A stretch of DNA of 64,000 nucleotides from Butyrivibrio fibrisolvens. GTDB taxonomy: Bacteria; Bacillota; Clostridia; Lachnospirales; Lachnospiraceae. Under the pieces are notes generated by a model. That model had not been told where the DNA came from and did no database searches. It worked only from the letters and a program-made list of their open reading frames with translations. The position numbers and the translations under genes were made by a program. The stretch's first letter is position 1; each line of letters opens with the position of its first letter. Shown here piece after piece: positions 35,974 to 45,278 of this stretch. The stretch is from NCBI RefSeq assembly GCF_023206215.1, contig NZ_CP065800.1, positions 1,984,001 to 2,048,000 on the forward strand. The letters are read 5' to 3'.

Positions 35974-37794
35974 GTGAATAAGAAATGGACTATGCGCCAT
36001 GTGATCATGGCGATCAGTACTTTTTGTACGATTTTTGCTTTGGTTCTTCTTACAGTTTTTTTCTATCTGACATCTCATCGCAAGATCAGCGATGAAAGCA
36101 TAAGGGAAAGCACTGAAACATTGGGACGTATGGAATACGAGCTTGAGAGCAGGATCCATACGCTGCATGTTCAGATGCAGACCATGTACAATGAAGCAGA
36201 GCTTATGGGGGAGCTGAAAAAGAAAACGGATGGCGGGAAAGCTGATCTCAAACCTTTCTATTTTACTGCGTCTGAATATGCCAAAAACCATTTCACATCT
36301 ACAGATGATCTGGTGGCGATATATATATATGATTCAGATGACTGCCTTGTAAGTTCTTATCGAAAATCTGTTGTTTATTATCCCAATAATTTATATGAAA
36401 GTAGTGAAGATACTAATAGTGACAAGATCCTTGAATACGTATACTCCAAGGATACAAGACTTCTTGTTACAGGCTATGATAATCAGGCGGCGGGAAGACA
36501 GATAGTACACCTTGTATTAAAACTTCACGGATATACTGACAAAACAAGGTGTTATGGGTATCTTGTATGCGATTTTGACAGTAGCGTCTTTTCAGATATC
36601 ATGCACAAATATACTTCATCGGATAATGTCATCATGTGGCTTCAAAGCTGCAGTGATGATGTCATAACCACCATAGGATACAGTGATGGAGCTGAGAAGA
36701 TATTTGCAGATATAAGTAGAATCGTCTTAGATACCAAGGGTCGTGACAACCTGTCGCTGGGCGTTGAATATGACGATTACTACTTGACCTCCAAGGCCTT
36801 TGACCATCATAGCATAAATGCATTTATGCTTACTCCTATGTCCCTTGCTCTTGCTACCCAGAGCACTCTTTTTAGGACACTTATCGTCACATCTATTATC
36901 ATGATGTTCTTTACGTTTATTGTTAGTTCTTTTATCGCAGGATTTTATTCCAAGTCGGTTGAAGATATGCAGAAGACTGTATACCGCATCAGAAATGGAG
37001 AGACGGAGCTAAGGTTATCTCCCAGGGAAAAAGGCGGAACCAAGGAGCTTGAGATACTTGGTACTGAGTTCAATGATCTTCTTGATCAGATAGAGAAGAT
37101 GATAGCTGAGAAATATGAGTACCAGCTTCTTATGGAGAGAACAGAATATCAGGCTCTTCAAGCTCAGATCAATCCTCATTTCCTATACAATACTCTGGAT
37201 ACTATGAGCGGCATAGCTAATTCCCAGGGCTGTACTATGGTAAGTGGTCTGTGTCAGTCGCTCTCTGCAATCTTCAGATACAGTCTCGATATATCGGATG
37301 CACCATCTACTATAGAGAATGAACTTGTACATGTGCGTAACTATCTATACGTAATGGATGTTAGAAATGGTAATAGTATACAACATGAGTTTGATATCAA
37401 AAGCGAAGTCCTTCAGGATGAGATCCCCAGGATCACGATCCAGCCTATAGTTGAGAATTCTATTAATCATGGACTTCGCTATGTTAAGAGAAAAGATAAA
37501 AAACTCTTTATAAAGGCAGAGCATATCTATGAAGGAAAGAAAAAGTACCTGACAATATCCATAGAAGATAACGGCATCGGTATGGATGTGGGGGGACTTA
37601 ATGAAGAGCTTTCTAAAAACAGTATTTCAAGAGTTGAGAAGGGTAAGTCCATAGGAATACTTAATGTTAATGCCCGTATCAAAAAGGCTTATGGTGACGG
37701 CTACGGGATACACGTATATAGCGAGAATGATAATAATGGAACAAGGGTAGTTATCAAGCTGCCCATAAGGCAAAGGGGGGAGGAAGTTGTCTAA
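35974..37794 (+). CDS. YesM-type sensor histidine kinase
   Basis: 606 residues. Two membrane helices (about 12-32 and 295-320) frame a 260-residue extracytoplasmic sensor domain. A HAMP domain follows (MQKTVYRIRNGE), then His_kinase (LQAQINPHFLYNTLDTMSG, phospho-acceptor His near residue 398) and HATPase_c (IEDNGIGM, GIGILNVNARI). The start is a GTG at 35974 with AGGGGGGAG upstream. It overlaps its response regulator by eight bases. With the binding lipoprotein and ABC importer downstream, it probably senses a sugar or the sugar-loaded binding protein and switches on that importer. Confidence 0.9.
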   Translation: MNKKWTMRHVIMAISTFCTIFALVLLTVFFYLTSHRKISDESIRESTETLGRMEYELESRIHTLHVQMQTMYNEAELMGELKKKTDGGKADLKPFYFTASEYAKNHFTSTDDLVAIYIYDSDDCLVSSYRKSVVYYPNNLYESSEDTNSDKILEYVYSKDTRLLVTGYDNQAAGRQIVHLVLKLHGYTDKTRCYGYLVCDFDSSVFSDIMHKYTSSDNVIMWLQSCSDDVITTIGYSDGAEKIFADISRIVLDTKGRDNLSLGVEYDDYYLTSKAFDHHSINAFMLTPMSLALATQSTLFRTLIVTSIIMMFFTFIVSSFIAGFYSKSVEDMQKTVYRIRNGETELRLSPREKGGTKELEILGTEFNDLLDQIEKMIAEKYEYQLLMERTEYQALQAQINPHFLYNTLDTMSGIANSQGCTMVSGLCQSLSAIFRYSLDISDAPSTIENELVHVRNYLYVMDVRNGNSIQHEFDIKSEVLQDEIPRITIQPIVENSINHGLRYVKRKDKKLFIKAEHIYEGKKKYLTISIEDNGIGMDVGGLNEELSKNSISRVEKGKSIGILNVNARIKKAYGDGYGIHVYSENDNNGTRVVIKLPIRQRGEEVV

Positions 37795-39463
37795 AAGAAG
37801 GTATAAGGTACTTGCAGCTGATGATGAATATTGGAGTAGAGAGAACATCAGGACTCTTTTGCCATGGGATACATATTCAATAGATTTCTTAGAGCCTGCA
37901 CAGGATGGGGAGGAGGTTCTTGAGAGAATCCCTGTAGAAAAGCCCGATATAGTGATGACTGATATCAATATGCCCTTCATGGACGGGCTGGAGCTTCTTA
38001 ATAAGATCCATGAGATGTATCCGGATATCGTATCTGTTGCAATATCCGGTTATGACGATTTTGAGAAAGTTAAGGGAGTATTTCTAAATGGCGGTATCGA
38101 TTATCTGTTAAAACCTGTAGGTAGAGAGCAGATGGTCGATGTACTCAAGAAGTCACTGGAAGCTCTGGAGAGCAAGGGGAGCGATTATGTTGTATCTTCT
38201 TTTGTAGAGGATAGTGAGCTTTCCATGATCCTGTCAGGTAAGCTATATCAGGCCAAAAAACAGACTGAGATATCTGCAACAAGGAATGTGGAGCATATTC
38301 CTTCACTGCTTCTAAAATTCCATGATACCTCTAAGATAAGTCAGATGTACCAAAATGATATGGCCAAAATGTCTCTTGGAATCAAGAACATGATAAGGGA
38401 AGTTACTTTTCGTTTTGAAAATGATGATAATAGTATAGTTTTGTTTAACTATAGTACCAAGGTCAATGAATTTATCATGTGCAGCTCTTTTGGCGAAGAG
38501 GTGCTGTTAGAGATTGCAAAGGGGATCCTTGATAAGTTCTCATTGGATGAATATGGCCCCATAACTGTTGTTTATAAGGCTAAGACTCAGGCCGTAGCTG
38601 ATATGGCTAAGACCTACCGCGATATGATAACAGGACTTATGAACAGACCCTTTGACAAGAGGCATGCGATCGTAAATTCTGACAAGGGTTTGGTTTATAC
38701 CAAGGCGGATGAAGGTAACGGACCTCTTATCTATTATCTAAGACCAGATTCTAAAGAAAAACAGTTTATACGTGATGGGGGAAGGTCTGTCTATGACAGG
38801 ACTCTTACAAGAAGTCTGGAAAAAGAGATAATAGATGCCATAAACAAGGAAAGCGCCTATGCCTTGACCAAGTGCCTTATAGAAAAAAGCGGCCTTATCA
38901 GCTGCGATGAAGATGGCTGGACTTTGTTCGAAATATCGCAGTACATTGCAAGGCTTGGAGGCATCATCTGGGGGATGGATAATCTTCCTAAAGCTGCATA
39001 TGAAAACAGGGAAGAGATTGAGAATGGCATTGGCTATGCTCAGATGATGCTTGATAAAGAAAGCCTTCTAGACAATATAAAACTTGCAGTATCCATGATA
39101 TGTGAAGATAACGGTGCATCGGTGGATACTTCAATAATGGGACAGGTCGAGCAGATCCATGACTTATTATTAAAAAGATACTATGAGCATTTTACGCTGT
39201 CTCATCTTGGAGAGCAGTATCATGTAGATCCTACCTATCTTTCAAGAGTCTTTTCTCAAAGATATGGAGAGTCTATAACAGCTTTTATCGCAAGGATCAG
39301 GATAGAGAAGGCTATCGAACTGATGATAAGGAAGCAAAGTTTTGAAGCTATATCATTTGAAGTGGGGTATGAAGACTATAACTATTTTAGCAGAGTATTC
39401 AGGAAGCAGACCGGGATGAGTCCGAGTGAATATAAGAAGAAGCTGGAGGAGAGTCATATATAA
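37787..39463 (+). CDS. YesN-type response regulator, AraC family
   Basis: 558 residues. The receiver domain at 1-125 has the acidic pair in AADDEYW, the phosphorylation Asp in VMTDINMPFMDG, Ser/Thr in VAISGYDD and Lys in YLLKPVG. A long middle region precedes the AraC-type double HTH at about 455-555 (HFTLSHLGEQYHVDPTYLSR, ISFEVGYEDYNYFSRVF). The start is a TTG at 37787 with GGGGGAGGAAG upstream, translationally coupled to the kinase. It is the likely activator of the importer starting at 40373. Confidence 0.9.
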   Translation: MSKRRYKVLAADDEYWSRENIRTLLPWDTYSIDFLEPAQDGEEVLERIPVEKPDIVMTDINMPFMDGLELLNKIHEMYPDIVSVAISGYDDFEKVKGVFLNGGIDYLLKPVGREQMVDVLKKSLEALESKGSDYVVSSFVEDSELSMILSGKLYQAKKQTEISATRNVEHIPSLLLKFHDTSKISQMYQNDMAKMSLGIKNMIREVTFRFENDDNSIVLFNYSTKVNEFIMCSSFGEEVLLEIAKGILDKFSLDEYGPITVVYKAKTQAVADMAKTYRDMITGLMNRPFDKRHAIVNSDKGLVYTKADEGNGPLIYYLRPDSKEKQFIRDGGRSVYDRTLTRSLEKEIIDAINKESAYALTKCLIEKSGLISCDEDGWTLFEISQYIARLGGIIWGMDNLPKAAYENREEIENGIGYAQMMLDKESLLDNIKLAVSMICEDNGASVDTSIMGQVEQIHDLLLKRYYEHFTLSHLGEQYHVDPTYLSRVFSQRYGESITAFIARIRIEKAIELMIRKQSFEAISFEVGYEDYNYFSRVFRKQTGMSPSEYKKKLEESHI

Positions 39464-39472
39464 AGAGGAAAT

Positions 39473-39652
39473 CCGCGATAGATAAGAGTACCTGAAAAAG
39501 AAACCAGTGATGTAGAAGAATACTTGAATCAAAAGTGAATCTGTGACGTATAAGAATACTTGTATCAAGAGTGAATCTGTAATGAATAAGATTATATGTA
39601 TGAAGAGGGGGATTGTAATGAATAAGATTATTTGTATAAAAAAGGCGATCGT
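39473..39652 (+). repeat. Five tandem 36-bp repeats spanning a gene start
   Basis: Units 39473-39508, 39509-39544, 39545-39580, 39581-39616 and 39617-39652. The middle and last pairs are the closest (AAGAATACTTGNATCAANAG; AATGAATAAGATTATNTGTA). The last unit contains the start codon and first codons of the lipoprotein; the unit before it carries its ribosome site. Confidence 0.8.
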
Positions 39653-40049
39653 AATAGGAATAACATCCTGCATTCTTATAGGCTGCGGCAAAAGCGAACC
39701 TGCTATAGATGGTGTCGTAGATATCTTTGATTATGTATCAGTTGATTTTGACGGCGCTAACGGACAGGGCAAGGCCAATGTAGTCATAGATTATGACAAC
39801 TTGGAACTTGAGATGGTAGGAGGAAGAGACAAGCTTGAAGCACTTGATGATGTGGAGGATCTAGGCACTTTGAATAAATATATCAATGTATGCGCATCAC
39901 TATCATTTTCCTCGGATAAGTATACAGAGCTATCTAATGGAGATGTTGTGACAGTTTCGGTTGTATATGACAAGGAAGCTGCCAACATGGCAGGAGTAGT
40001 CTTTGGAGATGAGCTGTCCCATGAATATACGGTAAGTGGTCTTAAGTAG
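39618..40049 (+). CDS. Small lipoprotein, unknown function
   Basis: 143 residues. The signal peptide ends in LIGCG (about Cys20). The mature part is one beta-rich domain (VDIFDYVSVDFDGANGQGKA, VINYDN-type strands, LSNGDVVTVSVVYDKEAAN) that resembles the DUF5011/Ig-like repeats of surface proteins but cannot be assigned. The start at 39618 follows AAGAGGGGG. An earlier ATG at 39582 or 39543 would add a repeat-encoded copy of the signal start. It sits between the two-component genes and the importer. Confidence 0.6.
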   Translation: MNKIICIKKAIVIGITSCILIGCGKSEPAIDGVVDIFDYVSVDFDGANGQGKANVVIDYDNLELEMVGGRDKLEALDDVEDLGTLNKYINVCASLSFSSDKYTELSNGDVVTVSVVYDKEAANMAGVVFGDELSHEYTVSGLK

Positions 40050-40071
40050 GGTCATATACTTTTTATAAACT

Positions 40072-40094
40072 CAAACTTCCAAGTGGGAAGTTTG
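40072..40094. repeat. Short hairpin of the GTGGGAAGTTT family
   Basis: CAAACTTCC-N5-GGAAGTTTG. Relatives occur near 13664 and 52740. Confidence 0.5.
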
Positions 40095-40169
40095 CAAATA
40101 AAGTATTCAAGGATATTGTATAGCTCAAGTGATAAGGTAATTATTTGTATGGTACTTTTTGTAAAAGGA

Positions 40170-40204
40170 ATAGGACGAATTTAAAAATCGTCCTATTTTT
40201 TTTG
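40170..40204 (+). terminator. Rho-independent terminator
   Basis: AATAGGACGA / TCGTCCTATT perfect stem with a 9-base loop and T8 run. It separates the regulator and lipoprotein genes from the importer genes. Confidence 0.88.
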
Positions 40205-40372
40205 AAAAATATTCCTAACAGGTTATGGGCAGGATAAAAGATAATGTCTTTAGATACAGCAGGGCTACGCATAGGAAGGGAATATTGACATTTATATAAT
40301 GACATTCCCAGGTAATGTTGTATAAGACCTGCAGGGGAAGATTTTTCTACTAATGAAGGAGGATGTTTTTTT

Positions 40373-41563
40373 ATGAAAAAACTAAGCAAAAAGCTGATGG
40401 CGGCAATTTGTACTTCGGCTCTTATGGTAGGGACTATAGGATGTAGTTCATCTTCTGGCGGCGGAGCTGAAGGCGGCGCCGGATCAGCAGGTGGGGGATC
40501 AGGGAGTCAGGAAGCTCAATCGGATATTACTATAGGCGTGTCTATATGGAGTTCTACAGACGTACTCGGAAGCCAGTGCAAGAAGGTTGTAGATAAGGCA
40601 GCAGGTGCTCTTGGTGTTAAGACTCAGTGGGTTGACCAGGGACATGTATCAGAGCAGGTTACAGCATCTGTTGAGACTTTGTGCGCAGCAGGATGTCAGG
40701 GCATCATCATTTGTAACTCGGCTGATTCCGAGATGACCTCAGCTATCAATACCTGTGATGAGTACGGCGTATATATCGCTCAGTTCTTCCGTATCATCTC
40801 AGAGAAGAATAGCCCTGAAGTTTATAAGACAGCCTGCAACTCCAAGTATTATGTTGGCGCAGTTCACGAAGATGAGGTTACCAACGGATACACACTCGTT
40901 AATCTCCTTATTGAGAACGGCGACAGGAATATAGGACTTGAAGCTTGGACAGTAGGTGATGCTACATTCCAGGCTAGATGGGAAGGATATCAGAAGGCTG
41001 TTGATGAGTGGAATGCAGCTAATCCTGATGATCAGGTTACTATGAGTGAGCCTGTATATGCCAATACATCTTCTGAAGAAGGTGCGGCAGCAGCTATGTC
41101 ACTTTATAACTCAATGCCCGGTATGGATGCACTTATTGTAGCAGGCGGCGGTGGAGATCCTCTTGTTGGCTCTATTGGAGCTTTTGACAATGCAGGTCTT
41201 ACAGGTCAGATAGATGTAGTATCAACAGACTTCCTTGATGATCTTGCTGATCAGCTGTCATCAGGCGGTATGTATGCAGAGTCAGGCGGACATTTCTGTG
41301 ATCCTCTTTTTGCATTCCTTATGGTTTATAACGCTGTTCAGGGCAACTATGTTAAGGAAGCAGGTACATTCGGATATGAGATTCTCTTCCCTTATATCTA
41401 TGTATCATCTCCTGAAGATTATTCTAATTATGAACAGTACTTTGTAAATGCAGATCCATATACAGATGAAGAGATCAAAACTATGGCAGGATACAGCTTT
41501 GAGGATCTTAACAAGGCTGCAAGCGAATTATCAATTGACGATGTTATAGCTCGTCACCAGTAA
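40373..41563 (+). CDS. Ribose-type sugar ABC binding lipoprotein
   Basis: 396 residues. The lipobox TIGC (Cys24) is followed by a Gly/Ser-rich linker, then a Peripla_BP_4 domain (ITIGVSIWSSTDVLGSQC, GCQGIIICNSADSEMTSAI, MDALIVAGGGGDPLVGSI). It captures a sugar outside the membrane for the permease pair downstream. The substrate cannot be read from the sequence; the GH39 and GH43 enzymes nearby make a pentose or xylo-oligosaccharide plausible. AAGGAGG precedes the ATG. A terminator-like hairpin after its stop should give it higher expression than the permeases. Confidence 0.88.
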   Translation: MKKLSKKLMAAICTSALMVGTIGCSSSSGGGAEGGAGSAGGGSGSQEAQSDITIGVSIWSSTDVLGSQCKKVVDKAAGALGVKTQWVDQGHVSEQVTASVETLCAAGCQGIIICNSADSEMTSAINTCDEYGVYIAQFFRIISEKNSPEVYKTACNSKYYVGAVHEDEVTNGYTLVNLLIENGDRNIGLEAWTVGDATFQARWEGYQKAVDEWNAANPDDQVTMSEPVYANTSSEEGAAAAMSLYNSMPGMDALIVAGGGGDPLVGSIGAFDNAGLTGQIDVVSTDFLDDLADQLSSGGMYAESGGHFCDPLFAFLMVYNAVQGNYVKEAGTFGYEILFPYIYVSSPEDYSNYEQYFVNADPYTDEEIKTMAGYSFEDLNKAASELSIDDVIARHQ

Positions 41564-41578
41564 TATAAGCTGCAATTT

Positions 41579-41620
41579 ATATGCCGTACAACTATCACTT
41601 GGGCTGTACGGCATATTTTC
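41579..41620 (+). terminator. Intra-operon partial terminator
   Basis: A 12-bp perfect stem, ATATGCCGTACA / TGTACGGCATAT, followed by TTTTCTT, between the binding protein and first permease gene. Confidence 0.75.
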
Positions 41621-41731
41621 TTATAAGACAGTACTTGGTGCTGACATCTGTTTTTTAATAACGAGATCTTATAAAAATATATCAAAACATTTTTTTGCAT
41701 GTAAATAATAAACTCTAGGAGATGAGCGTTT

Positions 41732-42670
41732 ATGAAGAAGTTTAAAGAAAGCCAGTGGTATGGAATAGTCATTCTGGTACTCATGGCCATCTTGTTCTGG
41801 TCTGTATTTAAGATACTAAGACCCGATACATTTGGTTCTCCGGACAAAGTGCTCCAGTATATCAAAACTGCATTTATATATGCAATTGGTGGATGCGGTC
41901 TATACTTTATCTGCGTTATGGGACCATTCGACTTTTCAGTTGGTGCAAATATCGTTTTATCAGCAGTTGTAGCTGTAACTGCAAGTAAGTATTTTGGCTA
42001 TGCAGGACTCATCATAGCTCCGCTATTATGCGGTACTTTGGTGGGACTATGCAACGGCATCGTGTACATGAAACTTCAGATATCGTCACTTATCGTAACG
42101 GTAGGTCTTTCGCTTATATATGAGGCACTGGCTATTTTTGCAACTAATGGTAAAGAAGCTGTCCTTGACAAGAATCTGCGTGCCTTTGGCGATTATCCAT
42201 GGAACATTGTTCTGGCATTTTCTGCATACCTCATATGCGGTTTTATCCTAAGGTACACCAAGTTTGGAACATACGTTTATGCTATAGGAAGTAACGAAGT
42301 TGTCGCAAGGAACATGGGCGTTAATGTAAAAAAGTACAAGATCCTTGCATTTACAGTATGCGGATTCTTCGTAGGCATCCAGAGTATTCTTACAATAAGC
42401 TATGGAACATCTATGACATCTGCTTCCAACCTTGCATCCATGAGCCGTAACTTCACACCGCTTATGGGAACCTTCTTCGGACTTGCATTCAGGAAATATG
42501 GCCATCCTATTGTGGCAATAGTAATAGGAGAGATCATAATATCACTTATGTTCAACGGATTCGTAGCACTTGGTGCACCTATCACTATACAGAACGTGAT
42601 CACAGGTATCGCGCTTCTTGCAATCGTAACTATGACAACAAAGCCGGTCAAAGGGCTGGTAGTAAAGTAA
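41732..42670 (+). CDS. Sugar ABC transporter permease
   Basis: 312 residues, polytopic BPD_transp_2 permease: GPFDFSVGANIVLSAVVA, the coupling loop YAIGSNEVVARNMGVNVKKYK and MSRNFTPLMGTFFGLAF. It pairs with the permease at 44193 to form the channel. TAGGAGATGAG precedes the ATG. The ATPase gene follows after 12 bases. Confidence 0.88.
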   Translation: MKKFKESQWYGIVILVLMAILFWSVFKILRPDTFGSPDKVLQYIKTAFIYAIGGCGLYFICVMGPFDFSVGANIVLSAVVAVTASKYFGYAGLIIAPLLCGTLVGLCNGIVYMKLQISSLIVTVGLSLIYEALAIFATNGKEAVLDKNLRAFGDYPWNIVLAFSAYLICGFILRYTKFGTYVYAIGSNEVVARNMGVNVKKYKILAFTVCGFFVGIQSILTISYGTSMTSASNLASMSRNFTPLMGTFFGLAFRKYGHPIVAIVIGEIIISLMFNGFVALGAPITIQNVITGIALLAIVTMTTKPVKGLVVK

Positions 42671-42682
42671 AAGGAGAGGAAC

Positions 42683-44179
42683 ATGAGCGAAGTACTATTA
42701 CATGCCGAAGACATAGACAAGCGCTTTGGTATAACACATGCCGTGAATCATGTTACTTTGGACTTTTACAAAGGCGAGATTCACGCGCTTATAGGAGAGA
42801 ACGGCTCCGGCAAGTCAACATTCACATCGATGCTTACCGGAATATATGAAAAGGGCGGCGGCACTTTTACCCTTGAGGGCAAAGAGATAAATCCCAAGAA
42901 CCAGGTAGAAGCCAACTATGAAGGCGTGGCGATCATAGTTCAGGAAGTTGGCACACTTTCAGGCCTCACCGTTGCTGAGAATATTTTCTTGGGAAAAGAA
43001 GATGAGTTTACCAAAAAAGGTATCAAAAATTCCAAAGCTATGAACAAGAAGGCTCAGGAACTCCTCGACAGCTATGGTTTTAACCACATCAAGGCTACAG
43101 CCCTTATTGATACCTATAATTTCGAGGAAAGAAAACTTATCGAAATAGTTAAGGCAACCCACTTCGGACCAAAGATCCTCGTTGTCGATGAGACGACCAC
43201 AGCTCTTGGACATGAAGGAAGAGCCGAGCTTTTCAAAGTTATGAAGAAGGTAAGGGATAGCGGTAACTGCGTTATTTTCATATCCCATGACCTTGAAGAA
43301 GTAATAGAACAGTCTGATAACATATCTGTTCTTCGTGACGGGGTTTTGATCAATACAATATCAGCTAAGGGTGCAACACCTGATGACCTCAAAAAGCTTA
43401 TGGTTGGTCGCGAGATGAGTGATAACTATTACCGCACCGATTATGGCGAAGAGATAAGCAACGAAGTAGTTCTTCGCGGCGAGCATATAAGCGTAAGGGA
43501 TGAGCTTGATGACTTCAACGTAGAACTTCATAAGGGTGAGATACTCGGAATCGGCGGTCTGTCTGAATGCGGAATGCATGAAGTCGGCAAGGCCCTCTTC
43601 GGAGCTTCCTATGACAGAGAAGGCACCGTGACCTTATATGACGGAACCAGGATCAACGACATCCCGGATGCCATAAGCCACTCCATAGCCTATGCATCCA
43701 AGGACAGAGACACCGAATCACTTGTTATTAACGACACCATCAAGGACAACATCTGCCTTCCTTCAATAGAGAATCTTAAGAGAAAAAAGATTCTGCACGA
43801 CAAGGACATGACAAGCTTTGCAGAAAAGTTCGCCAAGCAGATGTCTACCAAGATGGAGAGTGTCAACCAGTTCGTGTCAGCTCTTTCCGGTGGTAACAAG
43901 CAGAAAGTCGTCCTCGCCAGATGGATTGGCAAGGACTCAGATATCATCATCCTTGACTCACCCACAAGAGGAATCGATGTCAAGGTTAAGGCTGATATCT
44001 ACTCAATGATGGATGAGATGAGAAAAAATGGTAAGTCCATCATTATGATCTCGGAAGAGATCATGGAACTTATCGGTATGAGCGACAGGATTCTGACAAT
44101 GAAAGATGGTAAAGTAAGCGGCGAATTCAAACGTTCAAAGGAGCTTACAGATGAAGACCTTATTGCAAAGATGGTTTAA
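42683..44179 (+). CDS. Sugar ABC transporter ATPase, two fused domains
   Basis: 498 residues, RbsA/MglA type. The first domain has a normal Walker A (GENGSGKS) and Walker B (ILVVDETTTAL), but its signature position reads TYNFEERKLIEIVKA instead of LSxGxQQ. The second domain has a relaxed P-loop (GIGGLSECGMHEVGK), as usual in this family, and a full signature LSGGNKQKVVLAR with Walker B IIILDSPTRGID. ATP hydrolysis would thus be carried by one composite site. AAGGAGAGG precedes the ATG. Co-transcribed with both permeases. Confidence 0.9.
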   Translation: MSEVLLHAEDIDKRFGITHAVNHVTLDFYKGEIHALIGENGSGKSTFTSMLTGIYEKGGGTFTLEGKEINPKNQVEANYEGVAIIVQEVGTLSGLTVAENIFLGKEDEFTKKGIKNSKAMNKKAQELLDSYGFNHIKATALIDTYNFEERKLIEIVKATHFGPKILVVDETTTALGHEGRAELFKVMKKVRDSGNCVIFISHDLEEVIEQSDNISVLRDGVLINTISAKGATPDDLKKLMVGREMSDNYYRTDYGEEISNEVVLRGEHISVRDELDDFNVELHKGEILGIGGLSECGMHEVGKALFGASYDREGTVTLYDGTRINDIPDAISHSIAYASKDRDTESLVINDTIKDNICLPSIENLKRKKILHDKDMTSFAEKFAKQMSTKMESVNQFVSALSGGNKQKVVLARWIGKDSDIIILDSPTRGIDVKVKADIYSMMDEMRKNGKSIIMISEEIMELIGMSDRILTMKDGKVSGEFKRSKELTDEDLIAKMV

Positions 44180-44192
44180 AGGGGGAAAAGAA

Positions 44193-45164
44193 ATGAGCGA
44201 TTTTGCTATTATGAATAAAAAGGGAAAATCTGATGTTTCCTTCTTTGACAAAAATACATTAAGAACTGCAATGCCCTTCATAGGATTCCTTCTTATCTGC
44301 CTTATCTTTTATATACTTACAGGCGGTAAGATATTTGCTGCAGCTAATATAAAACTCCTCTTCAGTCAGACTTACATGCTGATGATAGCATCTTCCGGAG
44401 TATTCATGGTAATGACAATGGGCGGACTCGACTTTTCCCAAGGTTCAATGCTGGGTGTATGCTCAATCGTCATATGTTACCTCTCCAACTACAACATAGT
44501 GCTCGCCATGCTCGGCGGCGTTGCAGTCGGCGGACTTGTAGGACTTATAAACGGATACTTTAACGTTAAGCGCAAGATCACATCATTCATCGTTACTATC
44601 TGTATGATGTACCTGCTGCGCGGCGTTGTAGCATACGCAACCACCAAGTCCCCTGTATATGGCGTAAGCGACATTGCCAAGTACAACACACTTGGATTTA
44701 ACCTCACATTTACAGTGATCATTCTCCTGGTGCTCTTTGTAGCCTTCACCTACACAGGTCTTGGCAACAGACTTAAAGCCATCGGCGCAGGCGAAACCGC
44801 CGCAAGATTCGCGGGTATCAGAGTTGAAAGAACCAAGATGCTCATCTACATTCTTGCTGGCTGCGTAACAGGACTTGCAGCATTCATTAACTCAGTAAAA
44901 GTCGGTTCCGTAACATCAACAGCCGGTAACCAGCTTGAAACCCAGATCATGATCGCCCTCGTACTCGGCGGAATGCCCGTAAATGGCGGCGCTAAAGTTA
45001 AATTCTACAACATCATCCTGGGCGTATTTACTTATAAGATACTTGCATCCGGCCTTGTAATGATGGGCCTTACATCTCAGATCCAGCAGCTGCTCCTCGG
45101 AATCATCTTCCTCGTAGAGGTAGCGATCTTCTCAGATAGAAAGACGGGAATGATCGTGAAGTAA
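44193..45164 (+). CDS. Sugar ABC transporter permease, second subunit
   Basis: 323 residues of the BPD_transp_2 family: MGGLDFSQGSMLGVCSIVI, the loop KAIGAGETAARFAGIRVERTK and ALVLGGMPVNGGAKVKF. Start 44193 (GGGGGAAAAG upstream) lies 13 bases after the ATPase stop; an earlier in-frame start overlapping the ATPase is less likely. It completes a binding protein, two-permease, fused-ATPase importer. The strong terminator 42 bases later ends the operon. Confidence 0.9.
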   Translation: MSDFAIMNKKGKSDVSFFDKNTLRTAMPFIGFLLICLIFYILTGGKIFAAANIKLLFSQTYMLMIASSGVFMVMTMGGLDFSQGSMLGVCSIVICYLSNYNIVLAMLGGVAVGGLVGLINGYFNVKRKITSFIVTICMMYLLRGVVAYATTKSPVYGVSDIAKYNTLGFNLTFTVIILLVLFVAFTYTGLGNRLKAIGAGETAARFAGIRVERTKMLIYILAGCVTGLAAFINSVKVGSVTSTAGNQLETQIMIALVLGGMPVNGGAKVKFYNIILGVFTYKILASGLVMMGLTSQIQQLLLGIIFLVEVAIFSDRKTGMIVK

Positions 45165-45206
45165 AAGCAAGATAGAACCTTCTTTAAATGAATAAAGTGC
45201 ATTATT

Positions 45207-45253
45207 AAAGTAAAAATACACACACTGTATATATCGTGTGTATTTTTACTTTA
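45207..45253. terminator. Strong bidirectional terminator
   Basis: A perfect 17-bp stem, AAAGTAAAAATACACAC / GTGTGTATTTTTACTTT, with a 12-base loop. Confidence 0.9.
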
Positions 45254-45278
45254 TCTTTGTGTTGCTTTCACAGACCAT

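Noticed and set aside
39473..39652. CRISPR array
   Set aside because: The 36-bp units are contiguous without spacers and reach into a coding region; no cas genes are present.
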